Shown: one piece after another, positions 47,276 through 61,121 of the stretch
Position numbering within the stretch: the stretch's first letter is position 1
How the letters are laid out: the number at the start of each line of letters is the position of its first letter
Assembly (NCBI RefSeq): GCF_030463565.1
Contig: NC_134676.1
Location: forward strand, 3,768,001-3,832,000
Origin: Pelecanus crispus
Lineage: Eukaryota > Chordata > Aves > Pelecaniformes > Pelecanidae
Direction of reading: 5' to 3'
Length of the DNA stretch: 64,000 nt
The notes under the pieces: generated by a model
Database searches by the model: none
What the model was told of the DNA's origin: nothing
The model's input: only the letters and a program-made list of their open reading frames with translations
Position numbers and translations under genes: made by a program

Positions 47276-50200
47276 TGCAGGAGAAGAGCCCAGGGGTGTG
47301 GGTAAGGGGTGGGATAGGGTTATTTATGGGGGGTGAGAGGGGGCAGAGCCCACCCTGTGTTGCTTGCCCTCGTGGGACCCCAACCAGCAAGGTGCCTTGA
47401 GGGGACCACAGTGACATCGCCACTTGGCATCTTCTCGAGCTTTAGGTCCCGCAAGCCAGTTTTTCCACCTCCTCGCTCTGCTGCCGTAGGCAACTGCTCA
47501 GGTTACCTGGCTGTAAAGCCAGGTCTGACTGCGGAATGGCGTCATAAAAATAAACAAATGCATCCAAAGCAGCATTCGACACCAACCACCTTGGCTGGAA
47601 GCGGCTCCTCCTGGCAGAGGGCTGGCAGGAAGGTGGCAGCTCCCAGGCCCAGAGGCACCTCCTGGGTTGGCGTCCCAACAACATCCGCTGAGGATGAGAT
47701 CGAGACACAAGAGGAGCCAAACCTCCCAACACCACTCATCTGTCCCGGTTTCTGCACAGCACAACTGTGGCTCCAAGCTGGCTACGATCCTCCCTTACCT
47801 GCAGACCTCAGCCATCACCAAGAGCTGGGCCAGGTCCCTCAGGACCCAGTCCTAATGCTTCTCCTCTCCAGCAGCACCAGGGGATGAAGCAGGGAGGGTA
47901 GCGAGCTGGGCTGGCCCATGCCAACCCCACTGACACACACGCAGCCATGGGCAGCACAGAGCTGGATGAAGAACAGCCAGCTCCAACCACGCTTAGGAAA
48001 GAGCTAGGAAACGCAAAAGTGGTCATAATCAGTGAACAATAGATGGCAAATAATATTACTTATTATCTCTACGTCTTCAGTAGCCATGGGGCACTTGTTG
48101 CACCAGGCACAGGGCTCTGGAGTGCTCCTGCCCCACTGATGGTTCAACTGACATGTGCTGGTCCCTGGTCTTAACCCATTTTCTACATTTTGCTGACTCT
48201 GCAAAAGGCCACAGAAAAGAAGAAATATGGCCAGGCTGCAAGAACCAAAGTTCCTTGGTTGTTCTCCTGGTTTTAGCTGGTTTTGGGGGCCATGCAATGT
48301 GAAGTACTGTTGGAACAGGGATGAAGGTAGTTCTCTATTCCAAGCATAAAAACATGTTTCAATCTAAAGCACCACCCAAACTCACCGTGCTCCACCAAAC
48401 CATTTTAACGAGAGCTGCACCCACCTTTTACTTCTATTGGCAAACCACCTCTTTGCCTAAAATCCCAATGCTGATCCCACCAGACCTTGTGGTGGACGCA
48501 CTCTCCACCTGCACAAATCTCACCCCAAACCCTCAGAATGGTTCTGAAAATTGAACTTTTTCATTCTTTGGGGATCCAGCTCCTGGGAGAGGCAATCACC
48601 TCTGCCTTTCCCGGGAAGGTGTAGACCCTTCCTTCTCCCCTACCCTGTTTTCCAGCAGGCAGCTTGAGCAATGGGCTCAGAGGAGGATGTGGCAGAACCC
48701 CCCGGGATGGGGACTCAGCATGGACCATGTTTGTGCCAAGGGGCATGGCCACTCCCTTGGCTCCTGAAACGCTGCCCGGGCGAGGCAGCAGCTCTGACCC
48801 AAATTTCCTTTGCCATGATTAAACACCCGTTCCCGTGGCTGACATCAAAACACAGCGGTCTGCCTGCTTCCCCGAGGATGGTGATGAATGCTGGTTCGAT
48901 TAACCAGCAAACCCCAGCATTTATCACTCCAGCCTCGCCTGAAATGAACTTCTCTCTTGACTTTTTTTTTTTCCCCAGCCCACAAAACCAACCCATCCAC
49001 ACTGCTCAATAAATAACACTGGCATTGCTACCTGAAGCCCCAGCCAAGTCCTCAGCTCCTCCTCACTGGGCCACCCAGCACTGATGTCCTTGCTGCCATC
49101 CTCGCTTCCTCCCGCCCGGCCCAGCTCCGCAACTAATGATAGTATTATTAAACTTTTATTTGGGGGGAAAGGAAAGGAGCTGGAGAGAGGAAGCTTTGCA
49201 GGGGGAAGGGAAGAGACATTCCTGCCTCAGTCATCAGGCAACTTTCCCCTTCCTCTTGCTCACTCCCTTGCTGACCTTTGGCTGAGTCTGCCAAAGCTAT
49301 AAAGGAAAAGGGAAAAAGGAAAAAAAAAAAAAAAAAAGACAGAGAAACTAAAAAGCAAGAGGAGCTGAAAGGACAGGCACAGGGAGAGATGTTATCTTGC
49401 CTCTGGTAATGATTTATCATCAAAGGGTGGGTGGATGGAGGCAGAGGGAACTAAGCATGATCGTGGGCAGCATGGAGGGGCTTTGCTGGGGGATGCCCAA
49501 GGGAGATGGAGTTAGGAGCGAGGGGCTGAGATTGTGCATGGGGACATATGTGCTGACCAGCAGGAAGGGGAAAAATCCCGTGTCGAGCGCTCTACTACAC
49601 CTTGTGAACCTGTCCCGAGGCAAGTGGAGGTCCCAAACCTTATGGTCCACAGTGACACCCCCTCCTGCCCTGGGACACCAGCCCTTGTGCTTCATGAAGC
49701 TCACCAAGGGATGAGCACTCTGCACAATTAGGGAGTTTCCACCATCTCATGGAGCACCTGGCTGGGCCAGCCTGTGCAAATGTCCCTATCCTCTCCTGGG
49801 TGCAGCTGGAAGAGCTTACCATCACCTCCTTGGCTGCGACTACAGCCTGGCTTTGGCTTTGGTAACCATCTCAGAGCCTGGCACCTATTACTCCTGATAA
49901 ATAGGCGGTCCTGTTCTCCTAGGGTTGGCCCTGTGCATCAGGATTAGCTGACGGCGGCAAAAAATGGCGTCAGGATGAAAACCCATCTCAGAGCCATGGA
50001 AGAGGAACGGTGTGAGTCAAGGTCACAACCCTACGGAGTGAGCAGTCACAGATCAACCATTTTGGGGCAGGAGAGCTGGAAGACTCAGGCTCCCCCATGT
50101 CAGCTAAGCTAAGAGTCTTCTTTTCTGACAAATGACACCACGGGGACAGAGCTGTCCTGCTAAGGAACAGAGAGATGTATTTTTAAGAAGCAAATTTATG

Positions 50201-51218
50201 CATGACGTCTTGATATAATTAGTAAAGGCTTTTTATGAAGCTGCCCTGTAGCAAAAAATATCCCCGATGCGTGAAATTCATGTCCTTCCATGCACCTCTA
50301 GATCACCACTGTGTCCCCACATACCGGCAAGGCGACAAGAGGGACCGTGACTGCACAGCAAGGGCAGACAGGAGTGGGCAGGGAAAAATCCTGGCAGAAT
50401 CAGGGCTGGGTTGTGTCACGACTGTGATGGGAAGCGGAGGGGAACAGGGACTTTGCTAGACACCAAGACCTTCCCCATAAGGTGACACATACTGCTGTGG
50501 GCAGAGATTTTGGGGAAGTTAGGCTATTCTTAGCGTCCCTCTCCCACCTCCTCCTCTAGATATGTCTGCCTCATCACGATGCCCGGACTCTTTCTCACTG
50601 CTACAGTCACCGTCTGTGAACCCTACCCACAATATTACTGCAAAGACAAAATGTTTATGATGTGTTTCCATTCAGAGAAAACTTCCCATGCGTGTAAAAA
50701 AGTCATCGCCGGCAGTTTCTTTATCCTTCCCTTGCCCAAGGTCTAGCGGAGAACTTATTTTACAGCGAGTTATTTATGGCCTGACAGAAGCACTACTGAC
50801 AATTTGAGATTCACAGCTCCAACCCTGGGCAACGAGGCAGATTTTTCTGAGAAAGTCTTCTACAGACAGCAGCAGGAGACAAAACCATCTTTAAAACAGG
50901 ATGGGGGAAAGCCCTCTCCTGCTCTATTGAACGTTAACACTTGAGGTGCCTTTTCTGTTTGTCCTCACCGAGGTTTCTGCCGCTACCCCAAACCATGGGG
51001 AGCTCAGGCTCTGAAATGAGCTCATCAGGAGCTCAGGTTCTGAAATGTCCCCAACCCTCGTAGCAGGGCTGGGTTTCTGCCACGCTAGGTGGTGCATAAG
51101 GACATTCAGGACCTCCCCTCTCTCCTTCTTTCCTCCCCTCAGTCTGTCTCACCTATTCAGGTGGCTTCACCTGTTTTTAAGAAGCTTTTTCAGCCCCTTC
51201 AGTGGGGATTTTCGCAAT

Positions 51219-51260
51219 GTTGGGATTTGCAAACTCAAATGTTGAGTTTGCAATCCCAAC
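51219..51260. repeat. Near-perfect hairpin, 19-20-bp arms
   Basis: Arms at 51219-51238 and 51242-51260 are reverse complements apart from one extra T in the left arm, with a 3-nt loop (ATG). A partial third copy of the left arm follows at 51262-51279. It lies 254 nt downstream of the CTIF donor at 51513 in the sense of CTIF transcription and would form a stable stem in the pre-mRNA. Confidence 0.92.
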
Positions 51261-51513
51261 TGTTGGGCTTTGCAAACCCTTGGACAAAGGGGTCTTGCTT
51301 GGAGCATGTGCTTTTAATTAGCAGAAACACAATATGCAGGAAAAGCCAAGCATCCCTGCAGACGTAGGTACTTTTGGGGTGAGAAGTGTTGATGCCGGCA
51401 AAGCAAACCTCTAGGAATCATAAAGCAAACATCTACGAATCACAGGCACCTCGGCACTGCAACGCAACGGCTTGGCTCACAGGTGGAGAAGGACAAACTC
51501 TGAAGGCATTTAC

Positions 51514-51669
51514 CTCCCTGAGGCAGGTATAAATGGGGCAGACAAGGACTCGAAAGGGCTCTCCGGTGCTGCTCCTCATGGTGCCGAAGACTTCGCAGAG
51601 GAAGGTGATGAACCCCAGCCAGCGCTCCACGTCCCGCTGCTGCAACTCCTCCCGCATGGTGAAATCCTT
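51514..51669 (-). CDS. CTIF: CTIF internal exon, 156 nt (MIF4G domain)
   Basis: Encodes 52 residues of the MIF4G domain: KDFTMREELQQRDVERWLGF, then ITFLCEVFGTMRSS and EPFRVLVCPIYTCLRE. MIF4G is the HEAT-type helical fold shared with eIF4G and is how CTIF meets eIF3g and the cap-binding complex. The - strand acceptor is TGTCCCTCTTGCAG (51683-51670), and the donor is GAG|GTAAAT at 51513. The exon starts and ends in phase 0. The ATG-started open frames that cover it (51433-51690) read into the intron on both sides and are not the real limits. The coding sequence is intact and nearly identical to mammalian CTIF as I recall it. Confidence 0.96.
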
Positions 51670-54600
51670 CTGCAAGAGGGACAGAGACAACAGGCTGCAT
51701 CAGCAAAACCGCATCGCCATGGGAGAGGCAACGGCTGTCTAGAGAGAGAATTAGGAGGAAATTGAAACTCAGGGTGGGGGGAGGAAGACAGACAGACTGA
51801 CTCTTTAGTAACAGCGGGGAGATTACTCAATGCACGCGGAGTGGCTGGAATTTCAACACAGCAAAGCCACCAGAAAGCAGGTACTGTAGAAATATCACCA
51901 GCCCTGCAATAACTGTCATGGCTTGCACTAGAGACGGTGTCCCCTGTGCCCTGCCCTCCCTCTTGGGACAGACATGGGGACTCTTTTCCATATGCACAAC
52001 CAAGATCGAATAAAAGCAGCAACAAAGAGGTTAAATGAAATGCAGAGGAAACGCAATGAATGCTGGTGGCCATGCCAGGCTTGGTGGACCTGCCCAGCCC
52101 ATTCATTCCAGTATCTTCAGCAGACCCAGTGCCCTGCCAGGGGCATCCTAATGGTCTGGCTGCTCCCTGGGGTCTCACGAAATTACGGCAGAGACTGGCT
52201 CCCTGCCCGACCAGAAGAAGATCAGGGCAGCCCGGGCTTGGCATTAAAAGGTCACCCTGCTCCTGAGCTGATGGTTGCCATGACCAAGGATTATCCGAAT
52301 GACTTGATTTATGGAGCAACATCAGGAGGAAGCATGCAGGGAGATAGCTGCCTCCCCATCAGTCCTCCAGCTGGGGAGAAAAACAGGGGTTTGCCCGAAG
52401 GCAGGATATGAAAAGGGATGTGTGTGTTGGGAGTGTGTGGCAAAGAGCAAGGGGAAACACAGAAAAGCAAATAAAAACCTTTCTAGAGGATGGCACGAGA
52501 GAGTGCATCGCACTCAGAGCCAAGAGGGTTTCCCTGGGCTCTCAGCGATGCTACAGAGCTTCTTGCAAGATGTCCTGTGCGACTTTGCTTGTCTGTCTCC
52601 ATAGTGACCTTTCCTCGATATTAAAAATTAGTAGACACTAAGTAGGGGAAAATTAAAGAACAGGACAAGTTCATTCTCAACATTGTGTGTTCCCAGTGCG
52701 GGTTGCACAACATTTGAAATCCAGCAACTAAATAAATTATCTTATATCTTTTTCATCTCAGTTTATTCCTACTGCCTGAGACAAAGGGCTTTGCTGCTGC
52801 AAATGCTCCAACCTGCAGCTGCACTCTGCAAAGCCAGGGAGATATAAAAGCCACCACACCAAAGTTCGCTCTCATGCCCCGGACAACACACGGGAGATCT
52901 TTTGAAAAAAAGGTAAGTAAAGCAAAGCAGCTGCCGAAGAAAAGCAGGCAGAAGCACGATGATTTTTTTCATGGCACAACCGTATCCATAGAAGATCCAA
53001 GACAGGAGCTATTTATATGTTTCATTACAAAAGGAAAAAAAAATAATATATTTGCATATGCAGGAAGAAGACTTGTAAAATAACCGAGGCACTTATTAAC
53101 CAAAGAGTGATGACTAATTCCTCTCTACACCCATTTCTATAAGGCAATTGCCCAACTGTGTCTGTGACTCTGAAGTCAACCTGCAGACAAATCCTGTTGG
53201 GTCTTTTCAGACTCTCTGGGGGAGTTTGCGGAGTTCGTCCTTTCCAGCCAGTCCCAGGGTGGTGATGGAGGAGAGAGTTATTTGCCAGCCCAGGTTATCA
53301 CCCCAGAGTTACTGAATGACTTGTTCTGGAGTTTTCACTTGAATTTTAATTAAAAAAAAAAAAAAGTAAAAATGTTCTCCTGACTACTGAGCAATTAAAA
53401 AAAGCATACGAGAGTACCCCACACCCCTCATCTGCACCAACAGGGACCTTCAGCCTCGCACCACCCACCAGCCACCTCCGACCTGGGACAAAAAGCACCC
53501 TTTGAAACTTGGAGTTCTTTCTTGGTGCCCTGAAACCTCTCCGTCCCCTGGCAGTGGCCACCGAGCTGGTCCCTGCATCTCATGCAGCATCCCCCTTGGC
53601 TCTAGCCCCCACGCCATCCTGCCCCTCCCAGGCCAGATGCCCCCAAGCATCCCCCCTGTCCTGCCTGGGAGGGTCCACACTGATGCACCCGGGGAGCTGG
53701 GACGTATTTCGGGGTCCCTGGGGCACGCTGAGAAATTCCTAGCAGCTCGGGATAACTGCGCATGGGCTCTGTGGTCTCAGATTACTGGGAAAGAATAAAA
53801 ACCACCAGGAGAAACTCCCCTCCTTCCCATTCCTGCTTCAAACACATTGCCCCGCTCCGCAGCCTTGCAAGAGAGAAGACTGAATCTTCAATATTTTCTG
53901 TTTAAAAAACCATATTTTCTGTAAAAAAATCCACCAAACCAACCAATCAACCAACCAAGAAATTTCCAAAAAAACAACCACCAAGCCAAAACAAACCCAT
54001 CAGGGCTGGGATGGGAGCTCATCAAGAAGGGATGCCACCACCCAGCACCCTCTTTTTTTCATCCTACAGCACCCGGTGGGTGATGCCACCCAGCAGAGAC
54101 ATCAATGAACACCCTGCCCCCACCTTTGCAGCTGAAGAAGTGCCTTGCAAAAGAAAAGGGAATGGGGTCCTCTTCCAACTGCCCCAAGTCAACAAAAAGT
54201 GTGTGCAGACATTGATGGACCCCCATGAAGGACAGGAGCAGGGGACAGAATGTGGGATGAATGCAGAGGTCGCCGTGAACATTTTGACCCAGAATATGAT
54301 ACTGCAGCAGGAGTATGTTTGCTCCACTTGCAGCCTCAAGGTTGAGCCAAATTTCACTGGTACCCATGGAGCAACTCCCTGGGACCAAAAGGAGATCATT
54401 TGCATGTACTCTGCAAAAGCAGGGCTGACACCAATTCCTTCAACGAAGTAGGAAAAGCACCTTGCCAGAGGTAGAAATGACATTGTTTGGACCATGCCTG
54501 CCTACATGCAAGAGTTGGGCTTGCCAGGAGCTGAACCTCCATGGCAGCCAGGCTTGCAGCACCAGGGCTGTCCTGAAGCATCCTGAGATACCCATCTGCT

Positions 54601-57600
54601 TTGGCCCCGCAGGGCGGTGCTACACCAGTGTCACAGCAGGCAGGAGGAAGGTGGCACAGGGAGCTTTGTCCTTGAATTTGGCCTTCAGACAGCAGGTTTG
54701 ACCAGTACCACGGCACATACAGATGGGAAAGCCAGCATGAACACCGCCTGTGCAGAGGTGTCCCGCCTCCTTTGAGGTGTTCATGTTTGTGGAGATCACT
54801 TCTGTCATCTAGGTAATTTGGTCAACAGAGTTACAGGTGTGATTCACCTGGCTGCATGTCGGCCGTGATCCCAGCAGGACCCGTGACCCACCACGCCGAG
54901 CATGGAAAACGTGGAGAGCAACTCCGTTGCTTCTCCAAAGGGTTCGCCACCAAAACAGATGAGCCAGACCAAGAGCGTGGGAGAGGTGAAGAGCTTCCCG
55001 GCAGCGAAGAGTGTCTCAACGGAGAACAAAACCCATGTCCCACGTGCCCGGGGCACATCCGATGGAGCCACACCCTGACCTGCAGCCCTCCACACCACCG
55101 ATGAGAAGCCTTGAGGAGGCTGAAGAGTGCTGAAACCAGACGGCTGGGTCACTGCCCTGCCCAGTGAACTTTATTTGCTCTGGAAATGCCTCACAGAGTT
55201 ATATAAAAATAACCTGTGGATTGGCTTGCCCCATGCTTAGGTGGTGATGTCAGGGCAGTAAGCAAATTATCTTTCATCAGTTTGGCTGTATTTTTAAACA
55301 TGAATTGTATTACTAATTTGGGGGTGCCCTAGCCTGTAGATAATCTAGGAGCGTTTACTGGATGACCTTCCTCCAGCGCCTATAGTTTAAAGTAACATGT
55401 ATTTATACCAGGTAGCAGGGTTGCTCTCTGTTCTCTGCCTGGTTTGGGAGAAGAGTTCATTTGGGAAGCCATGCAGCAAGTGGGGAGATGCCAAGGAGAC
55501 CTCTGAAGAGGTCTCGCACAGGACAAGTTTGGGGCATAAACCAGAAGGCTACGCACGTTCATCATGTTGGGCCTCACCATGTGCGATGGGTAGGTCAGGG
55601 GTGTTCATGAATGGGCACAGGCAAGCATGCCACAGCTCAGCCCACCCTCTGACATCCCCCACTGGAAACTTTCTAAACGTGGCAAGGACTCCTTGAGCTG
55701 AAGCTCCTGCTGAGCTTCTGCCAGCAATGGAAATAGAAAACGCCTTTGCCTTGTCTCTCTGCTCTTGTACCCAAGTCAAAGTCCACTCCTCATCTCAGTG
55801 TAGATGCAGCTCATGCAATGCCACCCATTCTTGGCCCAGACATGAGATCTCTCCAAGACCCAGATCAAGATAGAAGAACCAAGAAGACTGGCCACTCTAT
55901 GGGAGAGGAGGAAAATCCCTCCTCTATCATTTTTGGTGGGCATCAGAGTCAAGCGGGATGAAAAGCAGCATTTTGCCATCAGATCTAAGCCCTCACTCCA
56001 GCCCAGACAGCTGCAGCCGAAAATTCATCCCTTGGGAGTTTGCCACACTTTTTTTAAGATGAGTCCCAAATAACTTTTCCCCAGATCTGGGCCCACCGAC
56101 TCATGGCTGACTCTGTCAGCAGCAAGTGAGAGGGCAAAAGTTTAGCGTGGGATAAAAATGAGGGTTAATTTAAGCATCGCCACCTTCTGATGGAAAAAAA
56201 AAAGACACATTTGGGCTTGTTGCTCTGTAAACACAGGGCTCTTCCTCTGGCAGCCCTGCTGTTTACTCAGTCATTGTCAAGGAGGCAGGAAATACTGAGT
56301 CAGAAATACTGCGCAAAAAGAAATATATAACGCTTAGATATCAGTGCTAGGCACTATATAAAAAGCCGAGAGAGGCTGTGCTAAATACTTGATCCTACTG
56401 GCAATGTGCTACAAAAGGTTGGAGCCTTAAATGGCTCTTTGGAAAGGGCCTGAGACAAATAAAATGGGTTGGAGGAGGGAGCTGGCGGGTAGGGGCTGGG
56501 ACAGCATCCGTCCCTTGTCGCTCTCCTGGAGGAGCATGCCCTCTGCCTGCTCCCTCCCCAAACCCTCCTAGAAAGGGCTCCAATAAATGACATTTTGCAC
56601 ACTTAACATTGCTGCGTTATTCCCTGTTTGTAATTTAAATAATACTCATATTTAGGTCCTGGCTTGGAGGAGGCTCTGGAGCGTAGCTTTGCTTTCTGGG
56701 GAGTATAACTCAGCGAGATGAGTAGTTTATAGCACCAGCGTTCAGAAGAAGCTCAGGAGGTGCTGGAGGAACCTGTGGCAGCACCAGGGAATGATCGAAC
56801 GCCTCTGCCCATGGATGCTCGGCGTCTCACTGAGCGCCTCTGAAGCAGAGCTATCACCCACAGCTTCATCGGGAACATCTCCACATGGACAACACTACAC
56901 AAGCTCCTTTGCTGTACTAAACCACTGGAGACGGTGGGACATGAGGTGGGACCATCAGCTCTTCCATGGGCTCTGCTCTTCCTCCAGCCACCCGCAGCAA
57001 CACTCCAGGCCTCTGCCCGTACCCTGCTGACACTCCCTGAGGACCAAACCATACCGAGGTCCCACCACACGATCCCTGCCCGTGCTACCGCCAGCCCAAG
57101 GACAATAAGAAAAGGAGAGTAAGACGATGATAGAAAACCTGCTTTGAGCCAACAGCTTCCACGCAGGACTGGGCAACCGCAGCACAGGAGACTAAGATTT
57201 ATTTCCAGTCCTGCGTGGGCTCCCATCACCTCTGTACCCTGATTTCCCAGCTGGCAAACGGGAACGATTTACTCATCTTCCTCTGCAAAGTGCTTTGGGG
57301 CGTGTGACTGAGACATGCAAATCACCGCAATTATTATTACTCCAACAAAGGAGCTATTGACATTTAAAGCAGATAAAGCTTTTAAATTACAGATGACACC
57401 CTGTGCCCAGCCTCGCAAAAGTCCCGGCTTCACCCAGACATGAGGCATTTCCCTCCCACAGACTTTCATCACGCCGTTTCCTCCAAGCTGCATCTGCACC
57501 AGATGAACATGCACCGGCTTCTTCTCGGGGTGTTTTGGCCACTTTGGGAAGAGTAGCAAATCCTACCGGTGGCCTTCAGTGTGGACCTGGTTTCATGATG

Positions 57601-60600
57601 GCCACAGCTCTGTGAACGTTTCTAATCACAGAGGTCTCCAAAATGCATTGCATGGTGAAGGTCCACATTACCAGGACTGTGACCACCACCCCGTGGGCAC
57701 CTACCACTCATCAGCCGACCACCAGATGATCTATAACTTGAATTAAATGCCCCTGACCAATTCTACAAGAACAATTCACCACAGATCCTGCAACCATCGG
57801 ACAGACACAAATAGTGCTTATTCCTCTCAAAAGGATTTCGGCAGGAAGGGGAAAGTAAGGTCAGAAAACTCCTGGTTCCTCTAAAGGAGATGCTGAGCAA
57901 ACTCCCAGGATTAGGAACATCCATGAATTTTAAATTCCCCAGGTTTGGGTAACTGAGGCGGCTGATAACCAGAGCCAACAGGAGCTGTGGGCACTTCCCA
58001 TGTCTCCAAACACCCCAAGGTGACCAAGTGGGTGGTCACTTGAACCTCCTGCCTCACCATGACCTCTCTGTCTGGCTCCAAATCTGGGACCAACAGCAAT
58101 TACCCACCCAATGTGGGCGTATCAAGGCTTGAAGCAGCAATGTCTCTGAGGTCCTCGGGGGCTGCAGAGGTGCAAGCAGTTAATTATTGATTTAGCTGAG
58201 GTTTAAAGCACCCGGGTGGGAGCATAATGATGGATGTGCAAACAGAAAAGCACTGCTGTTAACCTAGCAGTTGCTAGAGATCTTGGAGCACTCTCTCAGT
58301 GGAAGCTCTGAGATGACCAGGAGGGTGAAGCAGCATGGTGTGCACACCACACACAGCAAACACCATTTTGTCCTGGTGTAAAAGTCTTCTTTAATGACCC
58401 TCTGAGTGCAGAGAAAGCAGAGTGAGGAGAAGAGGCAGCCCAAAGGAAAGCCCCTGATCTCCTTCTTCTTTTCTCTCAGAAAAGGGGAAAACATCAGAAT
58501 CGAGATGCGGCCATGTCCTGGGAAGACACCGTGCCCCACAGGTCAGCAGAGCTTACCGCTGATTTGGAGCAAATCTCATTTCCAACCAAAACACATTCGC
58601 ATCTCTGCTGAGTTACCAAGGCTTATACCATGTTATTGCAGGACTATTTCTCCAAATAATTTTCAAGCGGGATAATACACAGAGCAGAAATACTCTGTAA
58701 AAGAGAGCGGGATGTGCTGGGAGCTCCGGTTGCTTCACCAGAGGATGTTTGCCAGCGCCTCCTCCAGTGGTACCCAGGTGACAGAGTTGTCTTCCTTGTT
58801 ACTTAATTTTTATTGCCGCCCATCCTATCTAGCACCTTTCTGGATTCCCAAACACGTGCCAGGGTGTCAGCTCAGCTGGATAACAGCAGTTTATCACCAC
58901 TTTAAAGCCCTGTTATCCCATGAACCCAGACACAATCAGACAGGAAAACGTCATCGCCTGCCCCAGCCAGACCTTACAGCGAGCAGAGGGACACGGACAG
59001 ACAGCGGGACACAGGGAACTAACGCTGCCTTTGAGTGCCAGAAGCCAACCTCTCAGTCCTGCGGAGAGGGACTGGCAGGGAGTCAAGGGACCACGAAGAA
59101 ATACAAATTAATTTCCTTGCTGGGTTGTCGTCAGAGCAGCCGGGGCGTGCGTTTGACCCGGCCCTGCAGACACTCCATGGCTGTCATGCCCGGAGGAGGC
59201 AGCTCCCGCTCGGCAGGCTTGCTCCTCTGGAGTGTTGCAGAAGATCCTCGTTATATTCGTTTAAATCCCAAATCTGCGGGAACCCTGAGGCAGCGACGTG
59301 CCCTTTGCCTTTTGCGAGCGTGTGTGGGAAAAACCTTGGGTCACCTTTGGATGTTGGGAGACACTGTGCATCCTCTCCCAGGCAGCCATTCCCGGAGACA
59401 GGGGCAGAGCATCCGTGTCCCCAAGAGCATCCTGTCCCCAGGCTAGCAACCCCCTCCCTGCTACACGGAGGTGGGAGGAAGAAAGGGGATCTAGCACAGC
59501 GGATCCCTGCCCATCCCAGCATCCGGAGCAGTGCTGGCACCCCCACTGCATGCAAAAATATATTAATATAAATCTCCCAGCCCATGGGCTGCGTTCTCCA
59601 AAGGATGAGCTCAGTGTAAAACCATGCTGGTTTGAAGAAATCCCCCAAGCAGGTGTATAGGGGCTGGTTTTTATGGGTGGGGATGGTTTGATGGGTGGTT
59701 TCCAAGCCCTTCCCTACATCAGGGCAAGGTCTGAGCCCCAACACCATCCCCAGCATCTACTCAGAGGCCACTTCTGTGCCTGAAAACCCACCCACCCCAC
59801 GCCCAGTGCCAACTGGGGGTGATGACTGGGACCTTGACGGAGGCTGATGGATGGATCCCCCTTGCAAATGCCACAGCTGGAGATGCCCAGCCTTGCAGCA
59901 CAGGGGGATGCACCAGGGACCAGCTGGATTTTGCCAGCAGGCTGCATTCTTATTTTAAGCTCTGCACATGCGGTGTGGCCTCTTTATAAGGCAGAGGTGC
60001 CGAGGCGTCTACGGGGATGGGCCAAGTTTGCCCAGAGGGATATAAGAGGAAGAAAAATGGCCATGGAGGCAGGTGCTGCTTCGTCCAGGCACCATGGCTG
60101 GAGAAATGCAGCTTGCATTGAAATGTCAGCCTGCCTGCAGGTGAATTAACTCTATCCCAGCCAACACCAGGACATGGATAAAACCAGGCAGGGAAAAAAA
60201 GCAGGCAGCTAATCCCATTTGCCATCAGGAGCTTTTCTACATGGGTGCTCCTGATTTACACCAGCTCAGTCCTAAGAGGAATTTTCCTGGGTGCCTGGGA
60301 GCTGGCAGCAGGATGCTTTCCCTGCGGAATGCTAAGAGCTTTCTAGCGAGTATGTGCTTGGTGGTCCTTCACCATGGGCTGGGACCATCAGTCTGCTGAG
60401 CTGGCTGTGGAGTGGAAGACACTGATGCTCAATCTCTGCTTCTCTGCAAGGCAGGACTGATGGACGAGTGAAGCCCCAGTGGCTTCCCCCATCCCCAAAA
60501 CCTGCTCCTGTGGTGGAGGCCCCCGAACTGGGTGGTGCAGGGAAGTGGACAACCTTGGGATGGACCTCCACGTACACAGATGGACACAAAGAGGTCCAAG

Positions 60601-60615
60601 AGGTGTGGGGCATTA

Positions 60616-61121
60616 CAGAATCATCATAGAATGGTTTGGGTGGGAAGGGACCTTTGAAGGTCATCCAGTCCAGCCCCCTGCCATGGGCAGGGACATCTTC
60701 AACTGGATCAGGGTGCTCAGAGCCCCGTCCAGCCTGACCTGGAATGTTTCCAGGGATGGGGCATCTCCCACCTCTCTAGGCAACCTGCTCCAGTGTCTCA
60801 CCACCCTCACAGTAAAGAATTTCTTCCTTATGTCCAATCTAAATCTACTCTTTCAGTTTAAAACCATCACCCCTTGTCCTGTCACAACAGGCCCTGCTAA
60901 AACATCTGTCCCCATCTTTCTCCTGAGCCCCTGCCAGCACTGCCAGGCCGCAGTCAGGTCTCCCCGCAGCCTTCTCCTCTCCAGGCTGAGCACCCCCAGC
61001 TCTCCCAGCCTGGCCTCACAGCAGAGCTGCTCCAGCCCTCGCATCATTGCTGTGGCCTCCTCTGGCCCAGCTCCAACAGGTCCATGTCACTCCTGTGCTG
61101 AGGACTCCAGAGCTCTATTAT
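60616..61121 (-). mobile_element. CR1 LINE 3' end, ~500 bp
   Basis: On the + strand it opens 'cagaatcatcatagaatggt', continues 'gacctttgaaggtcatccag' and ends 'gaggactccagagctctatt', that is a CR1 on the - strand, in the same orientation as CTIF. Being in sense, it could supply cryptic splice or poly(A) signals to the CTIF transcript, but none is evident. Confidence 0.95.

Larger units (their letters stand above)
37225..51513 (-). other. CTIF: CTIF intron (14.3 kb)
   Basis: Bounded by donor GTAAAT (51513 downward) and the acceptor at 37226-37225. It contains a CR1 3' end at 42466-42795, a CR1 reverse-transcriptase remnant at 46991-47275, a 29-bp minisatellite at 39589-39733, a hairpin at 51219-51260 and ordinary unique sequence. 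No other gene is recognised; frames such as 45281-45928 are pyrimidine-rich low-complexity sequence. Confidence 0.85.

Noticed and set aside
58712-59446. Open frame of 244 codons on + in CTIF intron
   Set aside because: No recognisable domain and no splice or promoter context; an overlapping frame of similar length exists, as expected by chance.
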